The notes: generated from the sequence alone by a model not told the origin. DNA of 64,000 nucleotides from Xanthomarina gelatinilytica (GCF_000348685.1 NZ_ANLA01000015.1:124001-188000), one strand, 5' to 3'. Shown: positions 27,864 to 35,880, numbered from the stretch's first letter. Program-made: numbers and translations.

Positions 27864-27881
27864 ACATGACATAAGTCATGT
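27864..27881. promoter_or_regulatory. Perfect 7-4-7 palindrome, candidate CRP/FNR-family activator site
   Basis: ACATGACATAAGTCATGT is a perfect inverted repeat with a 4-nt spacer, the geometry of CRP/FNR-family sites. Its centre is 36.5 nt from the last G of the nirK -7 element and 35.5 nt from that of the divergent gene, so it lies near -41.5 for both. Neither promoter has a -33 TTG, which fits activator-dependent promoters. The regulator itself is not in the window. Confidence 0.65.
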
Positions 27882-27901
27882 TTTTCTTATTGAGTGGCAT
27901 T

Positions 27902-27910
27902 TATATTTGC
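27902..27910 (+). promoter_or_regulatory. -7 promoter element of nirK
   Basis: TATATTTGC matches TAnnTTTG(C). The transcript should begin near 27915, leaving a leader of about 64 nt before the nirK ATG. Confidence 0.65.
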
Positions 27911-27923
27911 ACAGTAACAATTA

Positions 27924-27938
27924 AGATTAATTTATCCG
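27924..27938. promoter_or_regulatory. Candidate Rrf2 operator in the nirK leader
   Basis: AGATTAATTTATCCG fits the pattern GGAY-N6-ATCC(G) also found upstream of rrf2 and ric, with one arm mismatch. It lies just after the inferred transcription start, a position suited to repression. Confidence 0.5.
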
Positions 27939-27978
27939 ATTTAAAATATCGAATTAATAAATCACTAAAATTTTATTC

Positions 27979-29451
27979 ATGAAAACAACCCAAAAATCAA
28001 AAAGAAAATTAAAATTAGTAAAGCATTTAGCTTTACTAATAGCACCTATGTTTTTTGTAGCGTGCTTTAACGACAAAAAAGAGGAAGCTGAAAATGCTGC
28101 CGAAATTCCAGTAAATCAAGAGATGATTGCAGAATTAACAGCACCACCTCATGTGCCAACTCCTGTAGGAACAAGAAAAGCCAAAAAACTTATTGTTAAA
28201 ATGGAAATTCTTGAAGAAGAAGGCGAAATGACAGATGGTGTAAAATATGTTTACTGGACCTTTGGAGGTAGTGTTCCAGGAAGCTTTATAAGAACCAGAG
28301 TTGGAGACGAAGTGGAGTTTCACTTACAGAACCACCCAGATAACAAATTACCTCACAATATCGATTTGCATGCTGTAACAGGTCCAGGAGGAGGAGCAGA
28401 ATCTTCTTTTGTGGCTCCAGGTCACTCTAAGGTATTTTCATTTAAAACCTTAAATCCAGGGTTGTATGTTTATCATTGTGCAACAGCGCCAGTTGGTATG
28501 CATATTGCAAACGGTATGTATGGTCTTATTTTAGTAGAGCCTGCAGGTGGTTTGCCTAAAGTTGATAAAGAATACTATATCATGCAAGGCGATTTTTATA
28601 CAAAAGGAGCCAATGGGGAAAGAGGTTTACAGCCTTTCGACATGCAAAAAGCAGTTGATGAGCACGCTGATTACGTTGTGTTTAACGGTAAAGTAGGAGC
28701 CTTGACAGGAGATAATGCCATTACAGCTAAAGTTGGAGAGACAGTAAGATTGTTTGTTGGTAATGGTGGACCAAACCTTGTATCTTCATTCCATGTTATT
28801 GGTGAAATTTTCGACAAAGTACACGTAGAAGGTGGCGACATGATTAACGAAAATGTGCAAACCACGCTTATTCCTGCTGGTGGAGCAGCCATTGTGGAAT
28901 TTAAGGTTGATGTTCCTGGAACTTTTATTTTGGTTGACCACTCAATTTTTAGAGCTTTTAATAAAGGGGCTTTAGCGATGTTAAAAGTAGAAGGGGAAGA
29001 AGACAAGAAAGTTTATTCTGGTGAAATTAGAGACGATATATATTTACCTGAAGGACCTGGTATCCAAACCATGCCTACAACCGATGAAATTGTAGCTTCT
29101 GAAGTTCCAGCAAAATCCTTCGAAGAACAAATGGAATTTGGTAAACAAGCCTATATGCAAACCTGTTTTGCTTGTCACCAAGGTGAAGGACAAGGGATTC
29201 CAAATGCTTTCCCTCCTTTAGCTAACTCAGATTATTTAAATGCTGATGTTAACAGAGCCATAGACATTGTATTAAACGGTTTAACTGGAGAAATTACTGT
29301 AAATGGTGAGAAATACAACAGTGTTATGACACGTCAGTCTCTGTCTTCAGATGAGGTTGCAAACGTATTGACCTATGTGTATAATTCCTGGGGCAATAAT
29401 GGTACGGTTGTTACCAAAGAAATGGTAGAAAAAGTTAAAAATAAAAAATAA
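27979..29451 (+). CDS. nirK: Copper-containing nitrite reductase with fused C-terminal cytochrome c, lipoprotein
   Basis: The 490-residue enzyme reduces nitrite to nitric oxide in the periplasm. A lipoprotein-type signal ([10 protein letters not shown]) is followed by two cupredoxin domains (about 55-205 and 206-345). Copper ligands are visible: PHNIDLHA (type 1 and type 2 His plus catalytic Asp), [18 protein letters not shown] (Cys, His, Met of the type 1 site), SSFHVIG (active-site His) and LVDHSIF (type 2 His). A class I cytochrome c follows (about 385-475) with CFACHQGEG and an axial Met in VMTRQ. The fusion provides its own electron donor. It is first in a nirK-nirV-SCO-porin row. Confidence 0.95.
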   Translation: MKTTQKSKRKLKLVKHLALLIAPMFFVACFNDKKEEAENAAEIPVNQEMIAELTAPPHVPTPVGTRKAKKLIVKMEILEEEGEMTDGVKYVYWTFGGSVPGSFIRTRVGDEVEFHLQNHPDNKLPHNIDLHAVTGPGGGAESSFVAPGHSKVFSFKTLNPGLYVYHCATAPVGMHIANGMYGLILVEPAGGLPKVDKEYYIMQGDFYTKGANGERGLQPFDMQKAVDEHADYVVFNGKVGALTGDNAITAKVGETVRLFVGNGGPNLVSSFHVIGEIFDKVHVEGGDMINENVQTTLIPAGGAAIVEFKVDVPGTFILVDHSIFRAFNKGALAMLKVEGEEDKKVYSGEIRDDIYLPEGPGIQTMPTTDEIVASEVPAKSFEEQMEFGKQAYMQTCFACHQGEGQGIPNAFPPLANSDYLNADVNRAIDIVLNGLTGEITVNGEKYNSVMTRQSLSSDEVANVLTYVYNSWGNNGTVVTKEMVEKVKNKK

Positions 29452-29479
29452 TTAATTTTAAACCTTAAAACTTATAAAA

Positions 29480-30259
29480 ATGAAAACCAAAGCCTTCAGT
29501 CTCATTATTTTTTGTTGTGTGTTTCAAACCTTCTTGTTCGCGCAAACTGAAGGCATGGTTTACATTGAAGGCAGCAGGTATTTACCTTTGTATGGTAGGG
29601 ACTCTACAGTAGTGGAAGTAAACGATTTTAAAATGGATGTATATCCAGTAACCAACAAGGAATTTAAACAATTTGTTGAAAAATTTCCAAAATGGCAAAA
29701 ATCAAAAGTCATTAAATTATTTGCCGATGATAGTTACCTAAGTAATTGGAAAAATGATTTAGAGTTGAAAGACACAGAAAATCCAGATAGTCCTGTTACT
29801 TATGTGTCTTGGTTTGCAGCCAAAGCTTATTGCGAATGTCAAGGTAAAAGATTACCCACAGTAGATGAATGGGAGTATGTAGCCATGGCTGATGAAACCA
29901 CCAAAGATGCACGAGTAAAACTATCTTACAACGCTAAAATTCTATCTTGGTACGAAACACCACGTTCAAACGAAAACCTCATTGGCCAAACCCCTAAAAA
30001 CATTTGGGGAGTTTACGACTTGCATGGATTGGTTTGGGAATGGACATTGGATTTCAATTCCGTGTTGATTACTGGTGAATCCAGAAAAGACGTTGATAAA
30101 GACAGTAATCTGTTTTGTGGAAGTGCATCAGTAAACGCAACAGATTTAATGAATTATGCTGCATTTATGCGTTATGCCATTAGAGGCAGTTTAAAAGCAA
30201 AATACGCTATGAAAAATCTTGGCTTTAGATGTGTTCAAGATGTAAACGAAAAAAAATAA
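29480..30259 (+). CDS. nirV: NirV-like formylglycine-generating-enzyme-family protein
   Basis: The 259-residue exported protein has a signal peptide (AFSLIIFCCVFQTFLFA) and an FGE-sulfatase/SUMF1 domain with MVYIEGSRYLPLYGRD, DVYPVTNKEFKQFV, PVTYVSWFAAKAYCECQGKR, DLHGLVWEWTLDF and a final NLGFRCV. NirV is the member of this family encoded next to nirK in many denitrifiers; its exact task is unclear but is thought to be maturation of, or electron supply to, NirK. The gene begins 28 bp after nirK, so both should be on one mRNA. It lacks the cysteine pair of true formylglycine-generating enzymes as far as I can see. Confidence 0.85.
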   Translation: MKTKAFSLIIFCCVFQTFLFAQTEGMVYIEGSRYLPLYGRDSTVVEVNDFKMDVYPVTNKEFKQFVEKFPKWQKSKVIKLFADDSYLSNWKNDLELKDTENPDSPVTYVSWFAAKAYCECQGKRLPTVDEWEYVAMADETTKDARVKLSYNAKILSWYETPRSNENLIGQTPKNIWGVYDLHGLVWEWTLDFNSVLITGESRKDVDKDSNLFCGSASVNATDLMNYAAFMRYAIRGSLKAKYAMKNLGFRCVQDVNEKK

Positions 30260-30350
30260 ATGAAACATCCATGACCAAAAATTTTGTCACACAGCGGAAT
30301 GATTATATGGATGTTACATGTGACCTTTGAAAAACAATAAATATAAACAC

Positions 30351-31079
30351 ATGAAACATTTAAAAATAATTTTCCCTGTCCTTTTATTGATAATGACACT
30401 GTCATCCTGCAATTCCAATAAATCTGATCAAGCATCAGATGATATAGCGGTTTATCAATGCCCAATGAAATGTGAAGGAGAAAAAACATATCCTGAAGCA
30501 GGAAGTTGCCCTGTTTGCAAAATGGATTTGCAACCTATGGAAACTGAAAACTCAAAAGAGTTAAGCGATCAAGACATTTCAGAAGAATCCATTTTCAATT
30601 TAACCTCTAAATGGCATACTGAAGAAGGCAACGAGATTCAACTTGAAGATTTAAAAGGTAAAACCTTGGTAATGGTCATGATCTATACGTCTTGTAAGGC
30701 TGCCTGTCCAAGATTGGTGGCAGATATGCGAAATATTGAGGCTCAAATTCCAGAAGCCAATTTGGATGATTTGCGGTTTGTGCTGGTTAGTATCGATCCA
30801 AAAATAGATACACCAGAGCGATTAAAAGCTTTTGCAAAAGAAAACATGATGGATGGAGAACAGTGGACCTTTTTACAAGGTACAGAAAGTAGCGTTCAGG
30901 AATTTGCCAATGTTTTGGCTGTAAAATACAAGAAAATATCTCCCATAGATTTTTCTCATTCCAACATTATTAGTGTTTTTAATTCTCAAGGCGAATTGAT
31001 CCATCAGCAAGAAGGTTTGGGAGTGGACAACAAAGAAACCGTTGAAGCCATTCTGCAATTAACTCAAGGGCAATCTTAA
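30351..31079 (+). CDS. SCO1/SenC family lipoprotein with N-terminal heavy-metal-binding domain
   Basis: The 242-residue protein has a lipoprotein signal (LLLIMTLSSC), a short heavy-metal-binding domain (VYQCPMKCEGEKTY..CPVCKMDLQPM, about 33-63) and a SCO thioredoxin-like domain (about 80-240). Copper ligands are CKAAC (about 117-121) and the histidine in DFSHSN. SCO proteins deliver copper to CuA or related sites, so a role in supplying copper to NirK or a downstream oxidase is likely from its place. I use the ATG at 30351; the open frame begins eight codons earlier at a TTG. Confidence 0.9.
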   Translation: MKHLKIIFPVLLLIMTLSSCNSNKSDQASDDIAVYQCPMKCEGEKTYPEAGSCPVCKMDLQPMETENSKELSDQDISEESIFNLTSKWHTEEGNEIQLEDLKGKTLVMVMIYTSCKAACPRLVADMRNIEAQIPEANLDDLRFVLVSIDPKIDTPERLKAFAKENMMDGEQWTFLQGTESSVQEFANVLAVKYKKISPIDFSHSNIISVFNSQGELIHQQEGLGVDNKETVEAILQLTQGQS

Positions 31080-31097
31080 AACCTAAAACTATTGAAA

Positions 31098-31111
31098 GCG
31101 TTTTAAAACGC
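31098..31111. repeat. 14-bp perfect palindrome between SCO and porin genes
   Basis: GCGTTTTAAAACGC is fully self-complementary, 24 nt before the porin ATG. It could be a regulator site or a small hairpin; there is no T tract behind it on the plus strand, so it is not a normal terminator. Confidence 0.4.
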
Positions 31112-31134
31112 AAAAAATCTTTAAAATATTACAG

Positions 31135-32412
31135 ATGAAAAAAATACTAGCAATCCTATGTATTGGACTAGGCATGACAAGTTATGCCCAAGAATTTGAG
31201 GTTTCGGCCGAATTGAAACCGAGATTTGAATATAGACACGGATATAAAACCCTAGCAGTGGATTCTGTGGATGCAGCAGCTTTTGTGTCCCAACGAACAC
31301 GCTTAAACTTAGGATATAACAGCGAGACATTCAATGCCTATTTCAGCTTGCAAAACGTAAGGGTTTGGGGAGACGTTGCCACTTTGGCAACATCCGATAA
31401 AAATGGAACTGCCATTCACCAAGCTTGGGCTGAGGTTTTCTTGAACAAACAGTTTTCATTAAAGTTTGGACGTCAAGAGATTTCTTACGACGATCAACGA
31501 ATATTTGGTAGTGTGGATTGGGCGCAACAAGCCAGAAGTCACGATGCCCTTATTGTAACCTACAAACCAAATGTAAACAACAGGATAGATTTAGGTTTGG
31601 CAATCAGTTCTGAAGATGAAACCTTGTTTGAAGCAGATTACACCGTAAATAACTATAAGTCGTTTCAATATGTATGGTATCATACCAATTTAAATGATTT
31701 TGGACTAAGTATTTTGGCACTAAACAATGGGTATGCTTTTTATGACGAAAACTACGAACAGCAAGTGGATTACAATCAAACCTTTGGTACACATGCAACT
31801 TATGGTAAAAACAAAATAAAAGCAGATGCCTCTTTTTATTTCCAAACAGGAAAAATTGCCGATAGGGATTTAAGTGCTTACAACGTAGCCCTAAATTTGC
31901 ATTATGCAATAACACCGGAATTTAATGTAGGATTTGGTGGCGAGTATTTATCTGGAACAGATATGAATGCTACAAACAACAAGTTGGAGTCTTTTAACCC
32001 TTGGTATGGAACCAATCACAAATTTAATGGTTGGATGGATTATTTTTATGTAGGCAATCATATCAATAATGTTGGATTGCTGGATATAAATGCAACCATT
32101 GCGTACCAAAAAAATAAATTTTCGGCCAAACTGGTGCCACATTTCTTTTCTTCGGCAGCTACCATTGTAGATAGTACTGGAGACGAGTTAAGTAATGGTT
32201 TGGGCACAGAAATCGATATGGTTTTAGGCTATAAATTTTCCAAAGACATCCTTTTTCAAGTAGGTTATTCGCAAATGTTTGCTACCGAAAGTATGGAAGT
32301 GATTAAAGGAGGAGATAAAGACGCTACCAATAATTGGGCTTGGGCCATGATTTCGGTTAAACCATCTTTGTTTAAAACGTCTTTTAAGAAAGACGAGACA
32401 ACAAACCCATAA
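31135..32412 (+). CDS. Alginate-export-type outer-membrane porin
   Basis: The 425-residue protein has a signal peptide (ILAILCIGLGMTSYAQ) and a complete beta-barrel pattern with repeated amphipathic strands, for example LKFGRQEISYDDQRIFGSVD, a segment typical of the alginate_exp/porin family in Bacteroidota. The end has aromatic-rich strands (WAWAMISVKPSLF). Porins of this type are often found with nitrate/nitrite respiration genes, and it could pass nitrite or copper across the outer membrane. It follows the SCO gene by 55 bp and is likely the last gene of the nirK unit. Confidence 0.82.
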   Translation: MKKILAILCIGLGMTSYAQEFEVSAELKPRFEYRHGYKTLAVDSVDAAAFVSQRTRLNLGYNSETFNAYFSLQNVRVWGDVATLATSDKNGTAIHQAWAEVFLNKQFSLKFGRQEISYDDQRIFGSVDWAQQARSHDALIVTYKPNVNNRIDLGLAISSEDETLFEADYTVNNYKSFQYVWYHTNLNDFGLSILALNNGYAFYDENYEQQVDYNQTFGTHATYGKNKIKADASFYFQTGKIADRDLSAYNVALNLHYAITPEFNVGFGGEYLSGTDMNATNNKLESFNPWYGTNHKFNGWMDYFYVGNHINNVGLLDINATIAYQKNKFSAKLVPHFFSSAATIVDSTGDELSNGLGTEIDMVLGYKFSKDILFQVGYSQMFATESMEVIKGGDKDATNNWAWAMISVKPSLFKTSFKKDETTNP

Positions 32413-32452
32413 AAATTTAATACTTATTGAAGTTTAAAACCGTAGGTTGATA

Positions 32453-32914
32453 TTATTTCCAAAATTCATCTTCCAGATTGTCTTTAAAAGATTCTGGTTG
32501 ATGAATTTTTTCTATGTGAAGCAATTGCTCTTCACTTGCAACTTTTTGTATTTCAGGAAACAGTACACGTTCTTCAAACCTAATGTGTTGTTCCAGTTCT
32601 TCTTCAATTTTGCTAAGGGTTTTGGGATTGGCTTCCGTTTCAGAAAACAAACGTCTTAAACGTCTGTGTTCTGCCAAGGCACGTTTTATCAATTCGTTAT
32701 CACTTTTCAAAATAGAGAAAATATAATTTTCTTCCATTTCAAAATGTGGTGTTAAATGTGTTTCAAAAAACCAATCCGCATAAATTTTCATGCGTTTAGG
32801 ATCTATATTCTTGTTAAAACCATTTCTAATCTTCCAGGATAATAACAACCCATGGTGATGCTCTCTGCTTAATGGCTGTAACGCTTTATGTCTCTTTAAG
32901 GGTTTTGGTGTCAT
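32453..32914 (-). CDS. Hemerythrin-like domain protein
   Basis: The 153-residue four-helix-bundle protein has histidines and carboxylates at diiron-ligand spacing: PLSREHHHGLLL, FETHLTPHFEMEENYIFSIL, EHRRLRRLF and LEQHIRFEERVLFPEIQ. Such cytoplasmic proteins bind O2 or NO or sense them; in denitrification clusters an NO-scavenging or repair role fits. Its start overlaps the end of the polytopic membrane protein gene by 29 nt, so the two are translated from one message. Its stop is convergent with the porin gene. Confidence 0.85.
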   Translation of the reverse strand: MTPKPLKRHKALQPLSREHHHGLLLSWKIRNGFNKNIDPKRMKIYADWFFETHLTPHFEMEENYIFSILKSDNELIKRALAEHRRLRRLFSETEANPKTLSKIEEELEQHIRFEERVLFPEIQKVASEEQLLHIEKIHQPESFKDNLEDEFWK

Positions 32915-34097
32915 AATTATTAGGTTTTAAAATGTTTAATATAAGGCTTAAAATACCCAATGGCAACAACAAGCTGCTTATAAATAGCAGCAGGTAATAC
33001 TTTGGTATCAAACCAGCTCCAAAGTAAAACAAGCCTCCTTGTACAATTAAAATAAGTTCTGTAAGTACAAAGCCCAAAACAAAAACGTACATGCCTATGG
33101 TAAGGGTTTTATTGAGTTTCACCAATTTGGTTTGAAGGATATATGCAAACAAAAATCCAGAAATAACACCCAACATAGTTAAGTGAATAAAACCTATAAC
33201 CAAATTTCTATGTTGAAAGGCAGTATTGGATATATCTGGAATTAAAGACAAGGTTTGCAGACCTATTTTCAAAATGAAACAAAACATGGCGAATTGGAAC
33301 ATAAATCTGATGAGTTTGTGACTTTGTTTCAAAACAATTTTAAAAGGAGCCTTTATAAGTTTTATGAAAATAAGTAAAGCTGCTATTTGCAATACAACTC
33401 CCAACCCATTTAGCCATAACAAAACAGCATGTGGCACAAACCAATTTACAGGTAGTGCAAAGGTAAGGATGGTTGAGGCAATCAATAATTTAAAAAAACG
33501 TTGAAATTGTTTTGAGTCTGTAAGTTGAAGTTTATGAAAAAAGATAGCCAAAACGGATATCAAAAACCAACCATTAAACTGAAAATGTAAAAAAAACTGG
33601 ATGGCAATTTGATAAAAAGCAGAAGCTTGACCCAAAAGACCAACAGCTGGACCCAAACACCAAACACCTATGGTAGAAATGAGCATGAATAGAAGTGATG
33701 CCTTGAGCAAAAGTTTGGAGGTTGTGGATTGGGTTTTGTGATTTTTCCAAATAAGACGTACAAAATAATAACTGCAAAAAATATGGAGTGTGGAAAATGT
33801 AATGGAAATGGCTGCATATCCTTGAAACGGAAAGCTTAATAACATACCAACCACAGCAATTTGGGTCACCCAAAAAAGGGTATTGTATACCGGTTTTTTA
33901 TTGGGAATAAAATAACGAACAAATAAAGTGTAAATCATTAAATATACCCAGCCCAACATGGCTACATGTGAATGTGCATGCGTTAAAAACCTATAGTTGA
34001 TAGAAATTGGGAATAGGTAGGTATAGCGAAGGGCCAATCCTAAGATGGCAGCAATAAAAAAATTAATTAAGCAAGTAAAAACGAGCTTTTTGGGCAT
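32886..34097 (-). CDS. Polytopic NnrS/heme-copper-oxidase-like membrane protein
   Basis: The 403-residue protein has about 12 hydrophobic segments. Conserved-looking histidines are placed as in heme-copper oxidase subunit I or NnrS: THAHSHVAMLGWVY near the N-terminus, FLHFQFNGWFLIS in the centre, and QHRNLVIGFIHLTMLGVISG in the C-terminal half. This suggests heme or metal binding in the membrane. Its place between a hemerythrin-like gene and ric points to nitric oxide tolerance or reduction, but it is too short for NorB and lacks an obvious quinol or cytochrome module. The assignment is by architecture and context; the family name is uncertain. Confidence 0.65.
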   Translation of the reverse strand: MPKKLVFTCLINFFIAAILGLALRYTYLFPISINYRFLTHAHSHVAMLGWVYLMIYTLFVRYFIPNKKPVYNTLFWVTQIAVVGMLLSFPFQGYAAISITFSTLHIFCSYYFVRLIWKNHKTQSTTSKLLLKASLLFMLISTIGVWCLGPAVGLLGQASAFYQIAIQFFLHFQFNGWFLISVLAIFFHKLQLTDSKQFQRFFKLLIASTILTFALPVNWFVPHAVLLWLNGLGVVLQIAALLIFIKLIKAPFKIVLKQSHKLIRFMFQFAMFCFILKIGLQTLSLIPDISNTAFQHRNLVIGFIHLTMLGVISGFLFAYILQTKLVKLNKTLTIGMYVFVLGFVLTELILIVQGGLFYFGAGLIPKYYLLLFISSLLLPLGILSLILNILKPNNYDTKTLKET

Positions 34098-34135
34098 AAG
34101 GTTAAATTAATAGTTTGGGTAAAAGTAATGAATAA

Positions 34136-34227
34136 AAAAACACTTCTCTTGTATAAAAAACTACATGAACATAAATTTTCTCCTCAACAAATTTAAAACT
34201 ATAATTAATTACTCGAGAAGTGTTTTT
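34136..34227. repeat. 13-bp perfect inverted repeat with 66-nt loop between ric and the membrane protein gene
   Basis: AAAAACACTTCTC (34136-34148) and GAGAAGTGTTTTT (34215-34227) are perfect complements. On the minus strand the downstream arm runs into a T tract. This could be a long-loop terminator, a small RNA or the remnant of a miniature element. Confidence 0.5.
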
Positions 34228-34279
34228 GATAAACAACCATTACTAACATTAAACTATTTTATATATATTTTAAAATCGA

Positions 34280-34302
34280 GGAGCCCTTGGGGAAAAGGCT
34301 CC
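34280..34302 (-). terminator. Weak hairpin downstream of ric
   Basis: GGAGCC (34280-34285) pairs with GGCTCC (34297-34302) around 11 nt, followed on the minus strand by TCGATTTTAAAA. A short T tract makes it a weak terminator candidate for the ric gene. Confidence 0.45.
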
Positions 34303-34341
34303 CAGATTTAATTTAGAAAATATAATTGCTATTAATCATTC

Positions 34342-35073
34342 TTAAAGAAACGCTTTCTCTAATTTTGCAGCTTCAGGGAATAATATGTTATTTTCTAAAT
34401 GGATATGCAAGTGTAAATCTTTTTCAAATTCGTCCAGCATCGCAAACGTAACTCTATAGGTATTGCAAGCATCTGCAGGAGGATTGTAATTGTTTGTCAA
34501 TTCGGCAATTTGTCTAAAACGTTCCCCTTCATTGTCATGCTCTTGCATCATCATGGCAATAGGGTTTTCAACAGTGCCAAATTGTGGTGCTAAAATGGCT
34601 CCTTTGTCTATTTGTGCTTTAACCATTTTTTTAATGAATGGGAATAATATCAACTCCTCTTTTTTCATATGAGCTGCCAATTCCCCAGCAGAAGCTGTAA
34701 ACAATTCGTTTATTTTAAACAGTTCTGGGTGTCTTTCTCCATGAACCTTGCAAAGTTTGTCTAAAAACTGACGTAGTATAGGGATTTTTTCTTCCACATA
34801 TCTGTGATGTTTTTTCTCTATATATTCAGCCAATAGGTCCAAAGGCCAGGATTTGTAATCTATGGATTGGTTTGTGTTGGCAGTCAACACTTTGTCCAGT
34901 TCATTCAAAAGTTCGTTGCTGTCAATATTGTTTTTGGTGCAAACCTCTTCTATGGTTCTGTGCCCTTTACAGCAAAAATCTATGCCATATTTCGAGAATA
35001 CGCCTGCAGTTCTGTAATCTTCGGCAACATACTGTCCTATTTGTTTTTGAGTTTCTTTTCTTAATGTTTCCAT
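34342..35073 (-). CDS. ric: Iron-sulfur cluster repair di-iron protein (Ric/ScdA/YtfE)
   Basis: The 243-residue protein repairs iron-sulfur clusters damaged by NO or oxidants. An N-terminal ScdA_N domain (about 1-65) carries the paired cysteines in YGIDFCCKGHRTIEE. A hemerythrin-like domain follows, with diiron ligands in KKHHRYVEEKIPIL, HGERHPELFKI, AAHMKKEELILFPFI, MMQEHDNEGE and LHLHIHLENNILFPEA. I use the ATG at 35073; the open frame starts two codons earlier at a TTG. A GGAT-N6-ATCC operator-like element lies just upstream. It lies beside the NO-related regulator gene. Confidence 0.94.
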   Translation of the reverse strand: METLRKETQKQIGQYVAEDYRTAGVFSKYGIDFCCKGHRTIEEVCTKNNIDSNELLNELDKVLTANTNQSIDYKSWPLDLLAEYIEKKHHRYVEEKIPILRQFLDKLCKVHGERHPELFKINELFTASAGELAAHMKKEELILFPFIKKMVKAQIDKGAILAPQFGTVENPIAMMMQEHDNEGERFRQIAELTNNYNPPADACNTYRVTFAMLDEFEKDLHLHIHLENNILFPEAAKLEKAFL

Positions 35074-35085
35074 AATCAATTTATT

Positions 35086-35101
35086 CGGATGTTTTTATCC
35101 T
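35086..35101. promoter_or_regulatory. Candidate Rrf2 operator upstream of ric
   Basis: CGGATGTTTTTATCCT has arms GGAT and ATCC separated by 6 nt, the same geometry as the element upstream of rrf2. It lies 13-28 nt before the ric ATG. Confidence 0.55.
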
Positions 35102-35119
35102 ATTTGTAATCAAATTTTT

Positions 35120-35554
35120 TTAAGTCTTTAAAAAAGCGACACCAGATTTTATATCTAGGGCCAACTCTTCTAAGTTGGTATTTTCCAACATGTATTTTAA
35201 TTCGTCCCTAACCGATTTAAACTTATCATGTACAGGACATGGATGTTCTTCATCACAAGTATGTAAGCCCAAACCACAGCCTCTATAAATGCTGTCGCCA
35301 TCAATGGCATTTACAATTTGAGATAATTTAATGCTTGATATGGCATGTTTGTCTATCTCAAAGCCACCATAGGCGCCTTTTACAGAATTTATAATGCTAT
35401 GTCTCGCCAGGTCTTGTAAAATTTTAGCTGTAAATGCTTCTGGTGAATTAATTTCCTTGGCAATAGCTTTAAGGCTTACCCTCTTACCTTCATAAGAGTT
35501 TAGCGCTATAAAAATAGACGCTTTAATACCATATTCGCATGCTTTGGAAAACAT
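35120..35554 (-). CDS. Rrf2-family transcriptional regulator (NsrR/IscR-like)
   Basis: The 144-residue protein has a winged helix (about 1-65; YEGKRVSLKAIAKEINSPEAF, TAKILQDLARHSIINSVKGAYGGFEI). Three cysteines, in CGLGLHTCDEEHPCPVHD, are spaced C-x6-C-x5-C and could bind an iron-sulfur cluster. Rrf2 proteins such as NsrR sense NO through this cluster and derepress detoxification genes. Its position beside ric and the nirK cluster supports that role. The promoter's -33 box lies inside a palindrome of the same type as at ric and nirK, so autorepression is likely. Confidence 0.88.
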   Translation of the reverse strand: MFSKACEYGIKASIFIALNSYEGKRVSLKAIAKEINSPEAFTAKILQDLARHSIINSVKGAYGGFEIDKHAISSIKLSQIVNAIDGDSIYRGCGLGLHTCDEEHPCPVHDKFKSVRDELKYMLENTNLEELALDIKSGVAFLKT

Positions 35555-35574
35555 ATATTAGTTTTTATTTGGTA

Positions 35575-35605
35575 CAAATGTATGACAAAATCTTAATACG
35601 GACAA
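35575..35605 (-). promoter_or_regulatory. Promoter of the Rrf2 regulator gene
   Basis: On the minus strand a TTG (35605-35603), 20 nt of spacer and TACATTTG (35582-35575) fit the Flavobacterium consensus. The ATG follows about 20 nt after the -7 element. Confidence 0.7.
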
Positions 35606-35614
35606 ATTTATCCG
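35599..35614. promoter_or_regulatory. Candidate Rrf2 autoregulatory operator
   Basis: CGGACAAATTTATCCG is an inverted repeat with one mismatched pair, containing GGAY-N6-ATCC. It covers the -33 TTG of the rrf2 promoter, so a bound protein would block transcription. Confidence 0.6.
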
Positions 35615-35880
35615 AATTAAATTATGTTAAATTTTTTTAAATCCAATGTTAGGCTTTTCAATTCTTAAAATAAGGTTAATTACTAAGGAATAGTTTGAGA
35701 TATATCTTTTATTGGTTATGTTAGCAGTGTCATACTTTTAGGGTTTTTTAAAATGATTATTTCTAAATTTAAACATATCATTTGTATACAGATTACATTA
35801 AACGGTGTTTTAACAGACACGTTTAGTTTTTTTAATAAAGTATCCTTTAGAAAATCCAAAATTATCTTCCTGAATTAAGT
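35615..35880. other. AT-rich intergenic stretch, nothing further supported
   Basis: I find no ORF with coding character, no perfect TAnnTTTG element and no strong hairpin here. It presumably holds the promoter and 5' part of the transcript carrying the structured region and the small ORF downstream. Confidence 0.5.

Noticed and set aside
30272-30289. TGACCAAAAATTTTGTCA imperfect palindrome after nirV as a regulator site
   Set aside because: Symmetry is broken by an off-centre A/T tract and it lies 60 nt from the next gene without a clear promoter.
35102-35115. ATTTG-TAAT-CAAAT palindrome between ric and rrf2
   Set aside because: Made only of common AT-rich words; it shares the N4 spacing of FNR sites but not the sequence of the nirK palindrome, so it may be chance.
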